A stretch of 64,000 bases of DNA from Warburgia ugandensis (Eukaryota > Streptophyta > Magnoliopsida > Canellales > Canellaceae), in the NCBI GenBank assembly GCA_035236585.1, contig CP141128.1:53371257-53435256 (forward strand), given 5' to 3'. Positions 36,505 to 50,200 of the stretch are shown here, one piece after another. The notes below the pieces were generated by a model. The model saw only the letters and a program-made list of their open reading frames with translations. It was not told where the DNA came from and ran no database searches. Position 1 is the first letter of the stretch. Each line of letters opens with the position of its first letter. Made by a program: the position numbers and the translations under genes.

Positions 36505-37130
36505 TCAATGTATGGCTTCATCAATGTTTCGCAACTCATAAAGGTGTACTTGGTCCAGTTCTTTATAGTTAATGGTCAATACATGACCACTCAATGGAGG
36601 TTTGCCATCCCTGGGATCATGAATTTTAATTGATTGTTTCTTTCTTGGGATTCCAATAGCATCCACACCTAATAAGTACTCTATGCAAAACTTCACTACT
36701 TCATCTGCAATATAACACTCAGTTCTACAACCTCTGGGATTGTGATTTCATACATACCCTTTTAAAATTTTCAAGTACCTATCAAATGGGTACATTCATT
36801 GTAAATAAACTAGCCCACAGAGTCTAACCTCATTAATGAGGTACACTATTAAGTGTACCATTATGTCAAAGAATGATGGTGGAAAGATTGTCTCAAGCTC
36901 ACATAAAGTTGTCACTGAATGTTCTTAAATTTCTTGGTATTTTGAAACATGCACCACCTTGAACAAAGCATTGAAGTAGCAAAATTTTATAAAACTTTTA
37001 GCTCTTCCAAGTACACCATGCTTTTAAAGCTTAAAGAGTAGTTGATTGGGACTTTGAGCTCAAACAAAGTTTTACACACTATTCTTCACTCCTCTCTATC
37101 AAAGTGTATAATTTTTGTTAAGTAGGTGTG
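36505..37130 (-). pseudogene. middle part of CACTA-2 transposase (DUF4218-like)
   Basis: Read on the - strand, about 36920-36750 gives HNGTLNSV, LCGLVYLQ and YLKILKGY in broken frames. Then 36696-36505 is open with KFCIEYLLGVDAIGIPRKK and ELDQVHLYELRNIDEAI. TNP2-type proteins have IRLCGPVYLRWMYP, RYMKVLKGYV and EAIEFC.EYL...D.IGIP in this order. The segment touches the TSD of element D and continues on its far side. Confidence 0.7.
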
Positions 37131-37135
37131 TTCGT
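37131..37135 (+). repeat. target-site duplication of element D, left copy
   Basis: TTCGT, repeated at 42215-42219. Confidence 0.85.
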
Positions 37136-37930
37136 TGTTAGGTGTTCATTTGTGGCTAAAAGACCCCTAGTTTAGCATTCAATTAGATCATCTAACCATT
37201 CAAAAGTGCAAAATTTAGCTTGATTTTTAATTGGGCTCAAATTGACCATCCAAACTTTTAAATTTTCAAAATCAATGGTCATATGATCATTAGAGCTTAT
37301 TAGATGATTAATGTGCAATTTAGATGATTCTAATTTAGTCTTTTATTTTGTAGATCAATTGAAGCAAGGTTGGATGGCTCAGATCTATGATCAATGGTGC
37401 AGATCAAAAAGGTAAGAGTCCTAATCAAATAGGATTCCTAATTGGAAGAGTCCTAGTTGAAAGAGGAGTTGTAAAAGGAAGAGGATTCCTAAAAGGGATG
37501 GAGTCCTAATTGGAAGAGGAGAAAGTTTCCCCTTAGGAATCTAACTCTTAAAGAAAGAGTTTGGGTAAAATAAGGAAGAGAAAAACAATTATAAATGGGA
37601 GAGCCATACAAGCCTAAGGGAGTTTTGCTTTGAGTAGTGTTGATTTGTTTTCTTCCTAAGCTTCCTTTTCTACTTGGATTGTGTCTTTTACTGTTCATTC
37701 AATTTATCTCTCTTGTTTTACTTTTCTCAAACATCTCTTCTTTTGATTTGTTCAACCACACCACTACACTTCACAGATCATTCCAGCCTCTCTACTGCAC
37801 CAAATCCCCAACCTCAGCACTTTGATTCATCGCACAATCCCATCACCGTCACACCTCCCCAGCCTCCACTGCCTTCACTGACCCAGGCTCCATCTCCATC
37901 ACGCCTGGGTTCTCTTCAACCCAACCTGCC

Positions 37931-37933
<3 letters not shown>

Positions 37934-38001
<68 letters not shown>

Positions 38002-38026
38002 TCTCACACACACACACACACACACC
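37934..38026 (+). repeat. compound (CT)n(CA)n microsatellite
   Basis: About 60 bases of CT, a short interruption, then CA repeats. Confidence 0.95.
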
Positions 38027-38553
38027 TCTCCTTGTTCTCTTATTCTCTGCTCAATCCCTCTCATTCCATCATCAGCCAGCCCAGCTCAGTTCACAATTTC
38101 CTCCCTCTATTCCTCCTATTTCCACCACAGTTTTCCCATTGTTCTCCAGTCTTTCCCCAAGATGATGCCCAAAAAACTAGGACGTCGTCTCCCTCTCCCT
38201 AGTTCAATTTTTTTTTTCATAGGCTAGCCGGGTGACTGCTTGATTTTCCCAGCCCTGCAACGTCTGCCATTCAGCACCAGTCAATGCCCTTATCGTCTTC
38301 ATCGGACATGCAGATCACCGCCGAGGATAACTAATTGACACCCTAGGTGTCTTTTTTTTTTTTTTCTTCCTCCTCTGCTCAACCATCCCAGTCAGCCAGG
38401 CACCTCTGCACCATATAAACAAGATGATAACCAGACAAAAAGGTGTCATTTTTTCACCTCTCCTCCCATCCCATGCACTTATCTAGTTTCCCTAGCCTCC
38501 ACTGACCCAGGCTCCATCTCCATCATGCCTGGGTTCTCTTCAACCCAGCCTGC

Positions 38554-38657
<104 letters not shown>

Positions 38658-39738
38658 CTGTCCTTGTTCTCTTATTCTTTGTCAATCCCTCTCATTCCAT
38701 CATCAGCCAACGCAGCTCAGTTCACAATTTCCTCCCTTTGTTCTCCTATTTCTAGCACAGTTTTCCCATTGTTCTCCAACCTTTCCACCAGACGATGCCC
38801 AGAAAACTAGAACATCATCTCCATCTCCCCAGTCCAGTTTTTTTTTCCATAGGCCAACCCGGTGACTGCTTGATTTTCCCAGCCCGGCAATGTCTCCCAT
38901 TGAGCGTCATTCAATGCCCTTGTCGTCTTCACCGGACATGCAGATCATCACCGAGGAGAACCAGTTGACACCCCAGGCGCTGTTTTTTTTTTTTCTCTTC
39001 CTCCTCTGCTCAACCAGGCTCCTCTGCGCAATACAAACAAGATGACGGCCAGACCAAAGGCATCATTTTTTCACCGCTCCTCCCATCCCACGCACTTATC
39101 TAGTTTCCCTCTTCACCGGCTGGATTGCGCTCCCATCCCAATGACTCCCGTGTTTTTCTCTCCTCCGGATGTCCCGAAGAAGGAAACCCGAACTGGGTTT
39201 TCCTCACACATCCATGCCCTCTCCCTTCTCCTCCAGCTCATCTCCTCCATTCACCGGTCATCTTCTTCGTTGGGTTTTTCCTGGTTTTTGTTAAAATCCA
39301 GATTTTTTTCCAAAATTCTAGTTTTGCCCTTCCTGTTTAAATGCAATTACATTTCTAGACATTTCCATTAATTACATCTGCATTCCCTATTTAATTACAT
39401 CTGTATCCCTATTTTATTTACATCTATGTCCCTGTTCTATTTAAGCTTTATTTTATCCATCTTTTGATAGTGTTATCCAGGGACAATGCTATCCACGAAC
39501 AGTGTGATTCAGGGATGTTTGAGTAGTCATTTTATGTTTTTTGGAATTGAAAGTTATGTAAAGTGCATCATTTGAATAAATATGAATAGTTAGGTTAGTT
39601 TTGTTATTTTCTATAAGTTTTAAATAATTAAATTTTATTAAAAACTCAACTTAAAGCGAGTCCCTGTGGGTTCGACCCGTATTTGCATAGCTATAGTACA
39701 ATAGCCCGTACACTTGCAGAAAACATCAAACAAGTTTT

Positions 39739-39756
39739 TGGCATTGTTACCGAGGA
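39739..39756 (+). promoter_or_regulatory. primer-binding site of element D
   Basis: TGGCATTGTTACCGAGGA, six bases after the LTR end, differs from the Asp-tRNA-type TGGCGCCGTTGCCGGGGA mainly by C-to-T and G-to-A changes. Confidence 0.75.
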
Positions 39757-40399
39757 CTTGCTAAGGAGCTTTTTTATAAAATTTAATTCAAAAATCCAAA
39801 AACTAAAAAAAATAAAAAAATTCAAAAAACTAAAAAATATTAGGAATTGCATTTTAGGTAATTTTAGGTGCATTATTTATTTATTTTTTTAATGCATAAC
39901 CACCTAATTTCCTGAAATTGGTACTTATTTTTAAATTTTCTTTTTCAGGGAAACAAGAAAGTGGAGAAAATTGGCAAGAAAATCTTCATCAACATGGAAA
40001 TTTCCCTGCTTTCCTAGATTAGGATTTTTTTTCCTTTTGAGTGAAGCTTGTAGTGAGGATCCTTGTAAAGTGCATTTTCTATTTTCATTTTAAAGGGTTG
40101 TATAATACAGGGCAAGTGTGGGATAAGGTGGCCCACACTTGATCTTCATCAGAGACCCCACTGTAAGTCTCCTCACTCATTTAAATTCCTAGATTAGGGT
40201 TTGCATTTAGAGTAAATTTTCATCGTTTGGTAGTATAAATCATATAAAAAGCATCCTCTTATAATTGTTGCATTTTTTAGGTTTTGCATTAGTTTATCAC
40301 TTTTATTTGCATCTTAGGACACAGTTAATGCTTTAAGGTGATATATATGCTGATCGAACTGCCATGGAGTGTGGAATTAATTAGTAAGGGTGCCCTACC

Positions 40400-41113
40400 T
40401 ATAATGACTCTATTTTTGTAACCTTGAACTCCCATGTTGGTAATGAAAAGTTCACTTTTTGAGATAAGGGTATTTTGGTCATTTCACTGTTCACCCTGAC
40501 TAGACCCAGAAATTTGGTCCTTAGAATGATACCCTTAGGTGCATCTCAGAAAAAGGAATCCAACAAGACTAGAATCGCCCAAAGCAGAGTTAAAATGAGC
40601 AAGTTATGGCCCTTTGAATTCAAGGGCAAAATTATAATTAAATTTAAAATGAATTGGCCTGAGAAAATAGGGACCCGTTTTGATACGGGCACCCCCTTCT
40701 TTCCAAACATACTACATCACCGACATTCTAGAATGTCAGTGTGCAGGGGGGAAACCACTGCCGTTCCATGGCGGTGGAAACCCCCCTCCAGAACCCTCCT
40801 TAAGCTCTATAAATAGAGCTCTTGGGCGCCTCCAATGGCAGCCCAAAATCCTAGGAAAAACTAGTCTTGGAGTTGCAGGCAAGAGGAGAAACCGTGAAAA
40901 ATACCCAGCCATGAACCAGGTACGCCTTAAACAACTCCAAACCCATCTCCCCCTCAGTCTTAGGTTGAATGCCACTAAGTTTTTGCATGAGAAATCATGC
41001 AAAACTAAGCTCCAGGGAGCCACAATGAACCTAGCAGGGTCGAACCAGGGCGTCTCGAGGACGCCCAGGTCACCACAGAACCAAAACACACCCAGTGCGT
41101 TAACGTCGGCAAT
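40400..41113 (+). mobile_element. family B LTR fragment inside element D
   Basis: Collinear with the first 0.7 kb of the B LTR (reverse complement of 54417 to ~53690 and of 62479 to ~61740): TATAATGACTC start, the aggtgcrtc and gttaaaatgagcaag block, the TATA inverted repeat at 40803-40820, gggcgcctccaatggcagccc, and gcatgaaaaatcatgcaaaa. It ends at gtcggcaatgcac, where a CA run of the D 3' LTR begins. Frames 40680-41267 (+) and 40736-41200 (-) are chance frames across this chimera. Confidence 0.8.
40803..40820 (+). promoter_or_regulatory. TATA box within an inverted repeat (B fragment)
   Basis: AGCTCTATAAATAGAGCT: 8-base arms around AA, with TATAAATA inside. The same in B1 and B2. Confidence 0.65.
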
Positions 41114-42214
41114 GCACACAGACACACACCCCTCTCCTTGTTCTCTTATTCTCTGCTCAATCCCTCTCATTCCATCATCAGCCAGCCCAGCTCGGTTCAT
41201 AATTTTCTCCCTCTGTTCCTCCTATTTCCAGCACAATTTTCCCGTTGTTCTCCAGCCTTTCCACTAGACGATGCCTAGAAAACTAGGACGTCGTCTCCCT
41301 CTCCCTAGTCCAATTTTTTTTTCCACAGGCGAGCCTGGTGACTGCTTGATTTTCCCAACCCGGCAACATCTGCCATTTAGCACCAGTCAATGCCATCCTC
41401 ATCTTCACCGAACAAGCAGATCACTACCGAGGAGAACAAGTTGATGCCCCAGGCGCCATTTTTTTTTTCTTCCTCCTCTGCTCAACCATCGTAGTTAGCC
41501 AGGCTCCTCTGCGCCATACAAACAAGACAATGGCCAAACCAAAGGCGTCATTTTTTCACCGCTCCTCCCATCCCACGCACTTATCTAGTTTCCCTCTTCA
41601 CCGACCGGATCACGCTCCCATCCCAACGGCTCCGGCATTTTCTCTCCTCAGGACGTCCCATAGAAGGAAACCTGAACTGGGTTTTCCTCGCCATCCATGC
41701 CCTCTTCCTTCTCCTCTGACTCATCTCCTCCATTCACCGGTCATCTTCTTCGTTGGGTTTTTCCTGGTTTTGTTAAAAACCAGATTTTTTTCCAAAATTC
41801 CAATTTTGCCCTTCCTATTTAAATGCAATTACATTTCTGGACATTTCCATTAATTACATCTGCATCCCCTGTTTCATTACATCTGTATCCCTATTTTATT
41901 TACATCTGTGTCCCTGTTCCATTTAAGCTTTATTTTATCCATCTTTTGATAGTGTTATCCAGGGATAATGCTATCCACAGACAGTGTGATTCGGGGATGT
42001 TTGAGTACTTATTTTATGTTTTCTGGAATTGAAAGTTATGTAAAGTGCATCATTTGAATAAATCTGAATATTTTGGTTAGTTTTGTTATTTTCTTTAAGT
42101 TTTAAATAATTAAATTTTATTAAAAACTCCACTTAAAGCGAGTCCCTATGGGTTCGACCCGTATTTGCATAGCTATACTACAATAGCCCATTCACTTGCG
42201 AAAAACATCAAACA
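41114..42214 (+). repeat. 3' LTR of element D (5' part missing)
   Basis: Matches the last 1.1 kb of the 5' LTR, starting within the CA microsatellite and ending ATCAAACA before TTCGT. Confidence 0.85.
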
Positions 42215-42219
42215 TTCGT
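42215..42219 (+). repeat. target-site duplication of element D, right copy
   Basis: TTCGT, identical to 37131-37135. Confidence 0.85.
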
Positions 42220-43530
42220 CACCTACCCCCATCTTATGGATGCAAACTTCTCTTCAAACCCATTTCATAAGATCCATTTGAGGTGTAAGTCCATCATTTA
42301 TTTTTCTTGCCATGTCAAGCATGGTACTAATCAAGCTTTAACATACATTCTTCTTAATGTGCATGACATCAAGAAGAAAATGCAGATGTAGTGATTTCCA
42401 GTATGTAAGTTAACAGATACTAATTTCTTCTACCAACCACTTCTAAAGTTGTTTTCATCTACTCATTTACTTTCTTTCATCTTTTCCCATAAGACATTAA
42501 GGTCTTCAAAATGTTCAATACCTATCATTTTGTCAACATCTTCAGATGTGTCTTTGTCTCTATACTAGCAAAATTCCCCCTTCATAAAAATATATCAATG
42601 TTCTAAGTGCAACCAACTTTTAGGGGCAATAAATGGCATTTTCCTTCCATATTTAAGTTGTATGGAACATGTTTAGTCACCATGCATCCAAACAAATTAT
42701 CATGAACAAGGAAGTCACTTATTGTCCACAACAATATAGACTTTAGGGTGAACAACTCATTTCTTGTGTGCATCGTAAGCTTCAACACCTATGTCCCATA
42801 ACATCTCAAGATCATCAATCAAGGGAGTCAAGTACACTTCAATGTCATTCCTGGACGCTTCAAACTTGATATCAACATAGTTAACATCATAAACTCTCTC
42901 TTCATGCATTGAAACAATAGAAGGTTGTAACAAACCATTATAATAGGCCAACAACTATACCTGCTGCTCGTAGAACAATGAGGATTAATCTCATTTACAA
43001 ATAATGAAAGCTGTAAGTTTTTAGTTTCTTGTTTAAAATTAGGCCACATGAAGCCTATAAGCTTCCATGCTGTCCTATGTATTGGATGGTGTGGAAAGCT
43101 ATAAGCTATTCTCTCCTGAATGTGCCATACTAATTTCTCCATTGTTCTATACTACGAAACATTCTTTTGAACCGAATAGAGGGAAAATAACATAGGACCT
43201 TTGTGGGAATGCTTGTTACCATCTCAGTTGAATTCTTCCTTAACTTCCATCTTAATTGTCCACAAGTTGGGCATTTAGTTTTATCCTTGTTCTCCTTACT
43301 ATACAAGATACAATCACTAGGACATGCAAGTATCTTCACATACTTCAACCCTAATGCAGCTAGGGTTTTCTTTGCTACCTATATGAACCTATCCAATATA
43401 TTATCCTTCAGTGGCATCTTACCCACTACTTTCAAGACTTCTATAAAACCTTGATCTACAAAGTCAAATCTCAATTTCACATTGTAAAGTTCTACCACTG
43501 TAAACAACTTGGTATTGTCTTTATACTCAA
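42220..43530 (-). pseudogene. N-terminal half of CACTA-2 TNP2-type transposase
   Basis: Read right to left on the - strand in shifting frames: AKKTLAALGLKYVKILACPSDC, then KCPTCGQLRW and PTKVLCYFPSIRFKRMFRS; AWKLIGFMWPNF, NLQLSLFVNEINPHCSTSS and RYSCWPIIMVCYNL; DIEVYLTPLIDDLEMLWDIGV, NELFTLKSILLWTISDF; finally LHLHFLLDVMHIKKNVC. This is the TNP2 (Transposase_21) order: CP.DC, CP.CG..RW, FP..PRL.R.F, GV.PF-like region, WP..L..YNLP, LLDDL..LW, LDVMHIEKNVC. The enzyme cuts CACTA ends. Stops, frameshifts and the 5 kb element D insertion after LDVMH have destroyed it. Confidence 0.85.
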
Positions 43531-44809
43531 GGCACAATCACTCATTGGTTTCTTCTAATGTAGTGTGAAATAGTTTTGGGTTGTCTTAAAAGTCATCATA
43601 TGTATCTTGAAATATTAGTGCAGCTATACTATCTATAACACATTCTGACAATGCACAAAATTATGATCACCACTTGCACTAAGTGTGAACTCTATAAACT
43701 TGTTTGTTCCATCCTCATATTTGTTTGATATTCTTGTTGCGGTCATCCAAGTATATTTGTCCATTTTTTCAATAAATTGAAGCTAATTTGTGTGTGAACA
43801 CTTGTCAGATATGGAAAGATTATAATGAACTCAATTAGGCATTTTATCAAACACTATGTATACAATAATCATAAAAGAAAACTAAATTACACCCATGCAC
43901 ACATGTGGAAATTTTCAACTAAGAATGAAGAACTATGCAAAACGTGAAAGATCCACTTAAAAAGAAATTTAACTTAAAAAGAAAACTAAATTACACCCAT
44001 GCATATATATATATATATATATGAGATAAACAAGGGGATACTAACCAACACTCAAATTGATATCGACCAAGAATATATATATATATATATATGTAATTCT
44101 AATTCTCTGAGATTTGGTTGAAGATAGAAGCAATGAAAATCAACAAATATGAGTTTCAATTTGCGTATAGATGAAGATAATAGAAAACGAAAAGAAAAAA
44201 GTAGATGTAAAAATTCTTATAACAGAGTAGTACTTTTAAAGTTTGTTTTTATAGAGAACTTTAAAAGTTCACATTTTCATGAAATGACTTGAGAAGTTAA
44301 ATTTTAAAATCATTTTCAAAAAACAACTTTTGTTTATCAAAATCAACTTTTAAAATCTTTTTCCACAAAAAAATAGTTTTTCCCAATAAACTAAAATAAG
44401 GACTTTTAAAGTCATTTATCAAAAACCTCTTTAAAAGTAGAAGCTTTTAAAGTCATTTATGAAAAACCACTTTAAAACTAGTTACTTTTAAAGTAGTTTC
44501 CAAGAAACAATTTTAAAAGTTGACCTTTTAAGTCATTTTTATGAAAACAACTTTAAAAGTCACTACTTTTAAAGTCAGTTATCAAAAGTATGGCCTTCTA
44601 AAGTTGTTTTTGAAAAATGACTTTAAAATTCCTTTCTTGCAAAAAAAAGTGCTTCACACTAGTTTAAAGAAGTCGGTATTTGACAAACCCACTTCTTAGG
44701 TATGATTTTAAAGTTTTTTTTTAGGACTAACTTGGAAAATAATTACAAAGTTGGTAGACTAAAAATCAACTTCTTTGTGTCGACCATAAAAGCCTCTTGT
44801 GTAGTAGTG
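43531..44809 (-). mobile_element. 5' region and terminus of CACTA-2
   Basis: On the - strand the element begins CACTACTACACAAGAGGCTT at 44809; the next three bases outside are GAT. Subterminal repeats (TTTTAAAGT words, both orientations) fill 44220-44640. Between them and the transposase lies A-rich sequence with two (AT)n runs at about 44005-44022 and 44074-44091. Confidence 0.8.
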
Positions 44810-46384
44810 GATTTACCACTAGTCAAAGAGTTAGGATTGTACATAAATTAGTTTCTATTTTTGCATACTTTCCTTATTCCTAAAGAATTTGATACTTTTC
44901 TTTCATTTGTGTAGGAATTTAGAGGAGAATAAAGACTTGGAGCAAGACCTTAGGATAGTTTCTATTATTTTTTATTTTTATTTGAGCAGATTTTGGTGAG
45001 GACGTGCTTGTAAAATTTTATACATCTCAATTCATTCATTTAAGTTCTAGGTTGTAATAATATAGGTCAATGGTGGTCCATCCTAACTTGGAATAGGAGG
45101 TGGCGTACATGGACCCATCCTTGTATGGAAAGACTAGATCCAGGATCACACTGTGAGACTATTCTTCCCTTCTCTTCAATTCTTAGATGAGGTTGCATTG
45201 TTAATTTAGTTGCATTGTGGATGGTAGACAAAGCATATAGAAAGCATTTGCTTACTTATTCCATTCTAGGGTTTCCATTAGATTTACTAATTTCCTTGCA
45301 TTTAGGGCATGTTTACATGCTTTAAAGTGAATATATATATATATATTAATCAAATTGTGTGGGAATACTTAAATGAATTAGTAAGGCTACTCACCCCTCC
45401 AAGATCATGGGTGGATGTGATGACCATCCCTTAGCCACCTAGAATAAAGATCACCTTATGTGTGACCTTAGCCTCAATAATTAAATTAAAATCAATCTAG
45501 AAGAGACTTTAGCAGCTTATGAGCTCATAAGACTATCTTGAAAGGAGGTAACCTATTGCGACTCTAGTGGCCCCTACTTGATTAGTTACTTTGGTATTTA
45601 AACGACTAGCTCTGTTACACATTCTATAACACAGATCATCTAAGACTGATTGAGGAAGGTATGAAGTGGCTAATCAAGGTAGGATTTAATTTGTAAGCAA
45701 TAGGACAAATCAGTAAGAGAGGAGGATCTACCTAGGCTAGACATAACCTAAAAGCCACTCATCCAAAGAAAATAAAAATCAACCTTTCAGGTTGTTTTCC
45801 ATAGGGTTAGGATTAATTGTGTGCCATTGTTTGTTTTCATCACTAAGCATATAGGTTGCATTATTTAGTTTAAGTCTCTCCTAGACTAGGTAAAAAAAGA
45901 AAAAGAAAAAAAGTACTCTTTCATTGTATATAACAAATTTCTTTTGTTGTATGCAAAGTTGAGGCAACAAATGGCAAGGCCTAAGGAATCAAGAATATCA
46001 TATTAACCCTATCAAAGCAATAGCACATGAAGCATGGTATTGAAAGCCACTATCATACTATTTCAATTCCTGGCCCTTATGCTATGAGGATATGTATGAG
46101 ACAAAGGAAAGGGATAACCCTGATCGATACAATGCATTAAACTAATTGGCTAATAAGTTAGATAATGAATTGAATAAGTTAAAAGCATTTAGGCAAGCTA
46201 ATGAGTCATTTAGGCAGCTTCAATATAAAAATTATTATATTGATTCTAGCCCAACATATCCCACTACTTCATGGAAAAGAAGCTCCACATACACTGCATA
46301 TTATAGAGCAAGTGAATGCACTCAATACATTCACATCTCCTAGCAATTATTCCTATGCTAAGGCCAACTATCCTATGTGGGCTA
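44810..46384 (+). mobile_element. family C/D-type leader and start of gag-like frames
   Basis: 44880-45400 matches the leader of element D (e.g. ttaggatagttt, gcattgtgga, tgctttaaagtgaatatat). 45480-45780 matches the C leader at 5700-6010 (cgactctagtggcccctac). 46146-46343 is a 65-codon frame (ANKLDNELNKLKAFRQANES, QLQYKNYYIDS) related to 6120-6458. It is cut at 46385 by LTR C6, another case of internal sequence joined straight to an LTR. Confidence 0.65.
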
Positions 46385-46516
46385 TGATAAGTGTTCAAGT
46401 TGGTATAAAATGTACCCAATTAGTAACCATATGTTATAAAAGATAGTCATAATTTTAGGGTTTTTTGAAATTTTTGTAACACATGCATTTCTAACCTAGT
46501 AATTCAAAAGTTTGAT

Positions 46517-46521
46517 AATAT
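46517..46521 (+). repeat. target-site duplication of A4, left copy
   Basis: AATAT, repeated at 51652-51656. Confidence 0.8.
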
Positions 46522-46973
46522 TGTAACACCCTTAATTTCTTGTAAGGAAATTAAATAAATAATGAAATTGAGAATTTCAAGAAAAATCAAGTTAGAATAT
46601 TAGGGTTACTAAAAATGCACTTCTCATAGAAGTGGAATCAATGTATAAGACATGTATAATTGAAAACATATTTGATGAACCCTTCAAAATGATTATAAGC
46701 ACAACAATTTCTGAATACAGATGAAAAATCTGCATTTTTCTCCATTTTTATGAATAAAAGGATAAAATGGTAATTTTAAAAATAATCAAGACCTAAGACA
46801 TTGAAATTTGGAATGTACTCAAAAATACGAATCCAACACCACTAAGTATGCTAAATTCTGAGCCTGGGAGAATAAAATTGATTTTTCTCCATAAAAGGGC
46901 AATTTGGTCTTTTTACACCTTTGTGGGGCCCACAAGGGATCCAGTGGCCAGAAAATAGGCCATCATTAGTCAA

Positions 46974-47222
46974 ACCACTACTACCTGCTAGTGGAGAAGG
47001 AGGTGGTAGTGGGAATCCTAAGACAATTTAATAATCAAAGGAATTAAACATGATAATTACAAGTAAAGATGGAAAATTCAAAACACCTCTATAAATAGAC
47101 CACTACCACTTGCTAATGGAGGAGGTGGTAGTGGGAATCTTAAGACAATTTAATAATCAAAAGCATTAAACATGATAATTACAAGTAATGATGGAAAATT
47201 CAAAACAACTCTATAAATAGCT
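46974..47222 (+). repeat. 125-bp tandem duplication of the A4 promoter region
   Basis: Two adjacent copies from ACCACTACYACYTGCTARTGG to CTATAAATAG. Each ends in a TATA box (47090-47097 and 47212-47219). Confidence 0.9.
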
Positions 47223-50200
47223 CATAAAAATCTCCAAAAATTCTCCAATGCTCCTCACAAGGTCCTTTAGAATGCTTCAAAATCGCAGCTCCAGAAACCT
47301 CCATGATCTTCCCCAATTTCTAATGTTCCTTCTCTTTTATTTATATTTTTCTCTACATACGTGTCCCCAGACGCATTGGGCAGAGGATCCCATGTTTGCA
47401 TCTGGTGCGTCGAGGGATGCGTCGTCCCTAATGAAATGGGGTTTTCACCCAAGAAACCCTAATCTAATTAGGCGTCCAATTTCACTGACCAGAACTAGAT
47501 CTTCACCATTGGATCTAGTCATAATGAAAGAATCCACAAAACACCTAAAATTTCATGATGATCCAATGGTTGAATCTCCAAAAAAATCAAAATGAAGTTC
47601 AACTCAGTAATGTGTTTCCATCTCTGGTAGTTTCTTCACAAAATTTCGGCCAATTTGACCTATGAAATCTTACACTGTTGGAGGTTTTCAGCATCGGGCG
47701 TACTTCAAAACCCCCATGGTCTCCCACCTTCTCTGGCAATGGCGAAGGAATAATTACAGACTGTATGTATTTCCAGCGTCTAGGGTTTCTATCATCATTA
47801 TTTGCTTGGTTTTCCTCTTCTGCAATGAATTTTTCTTCACCAAGTAAGTACCCTCAGTCCCCTCCTTCATTTCCAATAGGTAGATGTGGTTTTCTGGTCA
47901 CCTGGAGAACTCCCCAGCCATTGATCCATCGGAGACCATGGATCTAGCATAGAAGGTTGAGATCTCCTCAATCTCTAGCTCAGAAACAATTTCTGAGTCG
48001 TTAGATGAGTTCCTGGGGCCCAAAAACCCCAAAGGATGAAATCTGGGCATTTGATTTTAATAGATGGAGGAGATCTAGCCATGGGCAATCCGACCATCCA
48101 GATCTAGATGTCTCGCCCACAGCCAGTCACCTCCACCTGACTACTTAGGATAGGCATTAATGGGTGCAGGCCGCTGGTCATCCCGCACCCATAACTCAGA
48201 TCTGATCTAGGCCGTCCATTGTTTGAATTGTAAACCTAAATTCTTCAATTCAAAGCTCAATATAGATCTGGTTTTAGATCTGAAACCTGTTATAGATTCC
48301 TTGTATATTCTAGAATCCACTAAACTTGTTATATCTAGGTTTTAAATTGTATTTACATGTTCTATTTAGTAAAATATATGTCATTGATCTTGGATCATAG
48401 CCCAGATGACCTCAAATTGAAAATCTAAACCGATGGATATGTTCAAAAGGTCTCAAAACCCTACTAAACATGACCACAATAGAAATTTAGTGTTCATAGA
48501 TCAATCGAATAAAGAAAAATAGTAAGAGTGAAATTTAGCCCTTAAAATGGGCTGAAAGCTTTAAACCTCAATTATGATCTCAATTGAAATCCAAATTGAG
48601 ATCAAAATGTTTTGATGAATTCATTTTGATAATTATAACATACTGAATCAATAAAATTGTAATTTTAATTGATTAAATTTTTTGTAAGTAAGTGGATAAG
48701 TATACTAACATCCTTGATCTATAAGATCTAGGATGATCAGATGAATCAAAACTTGTTGGATGATGATATAATAATGTAATAAGATAAATAAGTGGGTTAT
48801 ATGTAATTGACTAGATATATCTTTATAGATCTAGCCTTAAAAGTCATGAAATCTATAAAAATCAAGGGAAATCTCCTTGATCAAGGATAATTTTATAGCA
48901 TGAATGAGTTTTGATGAATATAATAAGTTAATACTATATGGATTTATGGAATGGATGATGAGGATTTGGGTAAGATCAAGATCTACGTCCTTAAATGGGA
49001 GAAAGTAACTTAAGATCTCCTTGATTGGGTAGATCAAGGAAGATCAAATCAATGGATGAGATACATCAATGACCTAAGAATGAAATCACATCAATAAGAG
49101 GTGTTAGATCTAAAAGAAAATGAAAGATCAAGATTTTAAACCCTAAAAAGGTGAAAAATGAATAAGGATCAATTAAGACAGTTAGATCATGATAGCATGT
49201 TAGATTTCTATTTGAATTATTGAACATTATGATAATTGTCTTTCATTGCTTAGTAGAGTTAATTATAGATTTATTTATTTAATTTTTTAATTCTACTTTT
49301 TATCTATGCTTTAATGCTTATGTAAAGGAAATTTCATTGAAATAGTAATTTAATGAAATTAGAATGAAAGCACATTTACATGGAATGCATGACATGGACT
49401 TAATGATAGTAAGCACCATAGTTAGTAGGATAATATATGGAATATAAATTCCTTGATCCAAATTAGGAGAATAATAAAACTCCATGAATGACATTTTAGT
49501 TCACGGATTTAATTAAAATCAATTAGAAAGAGTACTTAGGGATAAATGCTCATTGGAACCTTATGAAAGGTTGAGTTAGGGTTATTCTAGTGGATGATGG
49601 ACATAATGGTTAAAGGGGTTCTCTAATAGAGCCTCGCTCTTCCCCCACCTTCTGTTGACGTTTGTGAGGTTTAAATGCCTCCTTACATGAGGATTGAAGT
49701 AACCATTTTGTGTTCAACCATTCAACTAGTAAGCCTTAGCCAATTTGACATAAGGGGAGCTGTCTAGACTTAGGATGAAATAAGCTACCCACAACTGAGA
49801 AAACATTAATTGGTTGAGTAATAATAATAAGAGCATGAAAGGTTACTAAATCATCTAACCCTAATAAAAATTGTAATCAAGATAAGGATAATCAAACAAG
49901 ATCCATAGGATCTTGAATGATAAAAAACAATAAGAATACTAATTTAGTATTAAATTACGTATGTATATGCAGAAATTATGTATGGGTATGTCGAAGAACA
50001 TAGATAGAGACTCCAAACCCTTGATCAAATTTGATTCAAGGAAAATTAGGATATCCCTCATAGGGATACATACTTGTATAGATGAATAACTTGATACGTA
50101 TGGTGTGACAGATGTATGACTACAGACGAGGATGAGCAATATGGAGGAATATCACTAGTGATATATGAATCAAGACCTGTTACTACTTTGAGGTAGGTGG

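Noticed and set aside
37674..38165. 163-codon + frame
   Set aside because: Translates CT and CA microsatellites (Ser-Leu and Thr-His runs) inside the D LTR.
40680..41267. 195-codon + frame and the 154-codon - frame over it
   Set aside because: Both cross the junction between a family B LTR fragment and the D 3' LTR. They overlap on opposite strands and have no domain.
47248..47595. 115-codon + frame in A4
   Set aside because: Lies just after the TATA boxes in LTR A4. The same region in A1 and A3 is not open and no family is recognised.
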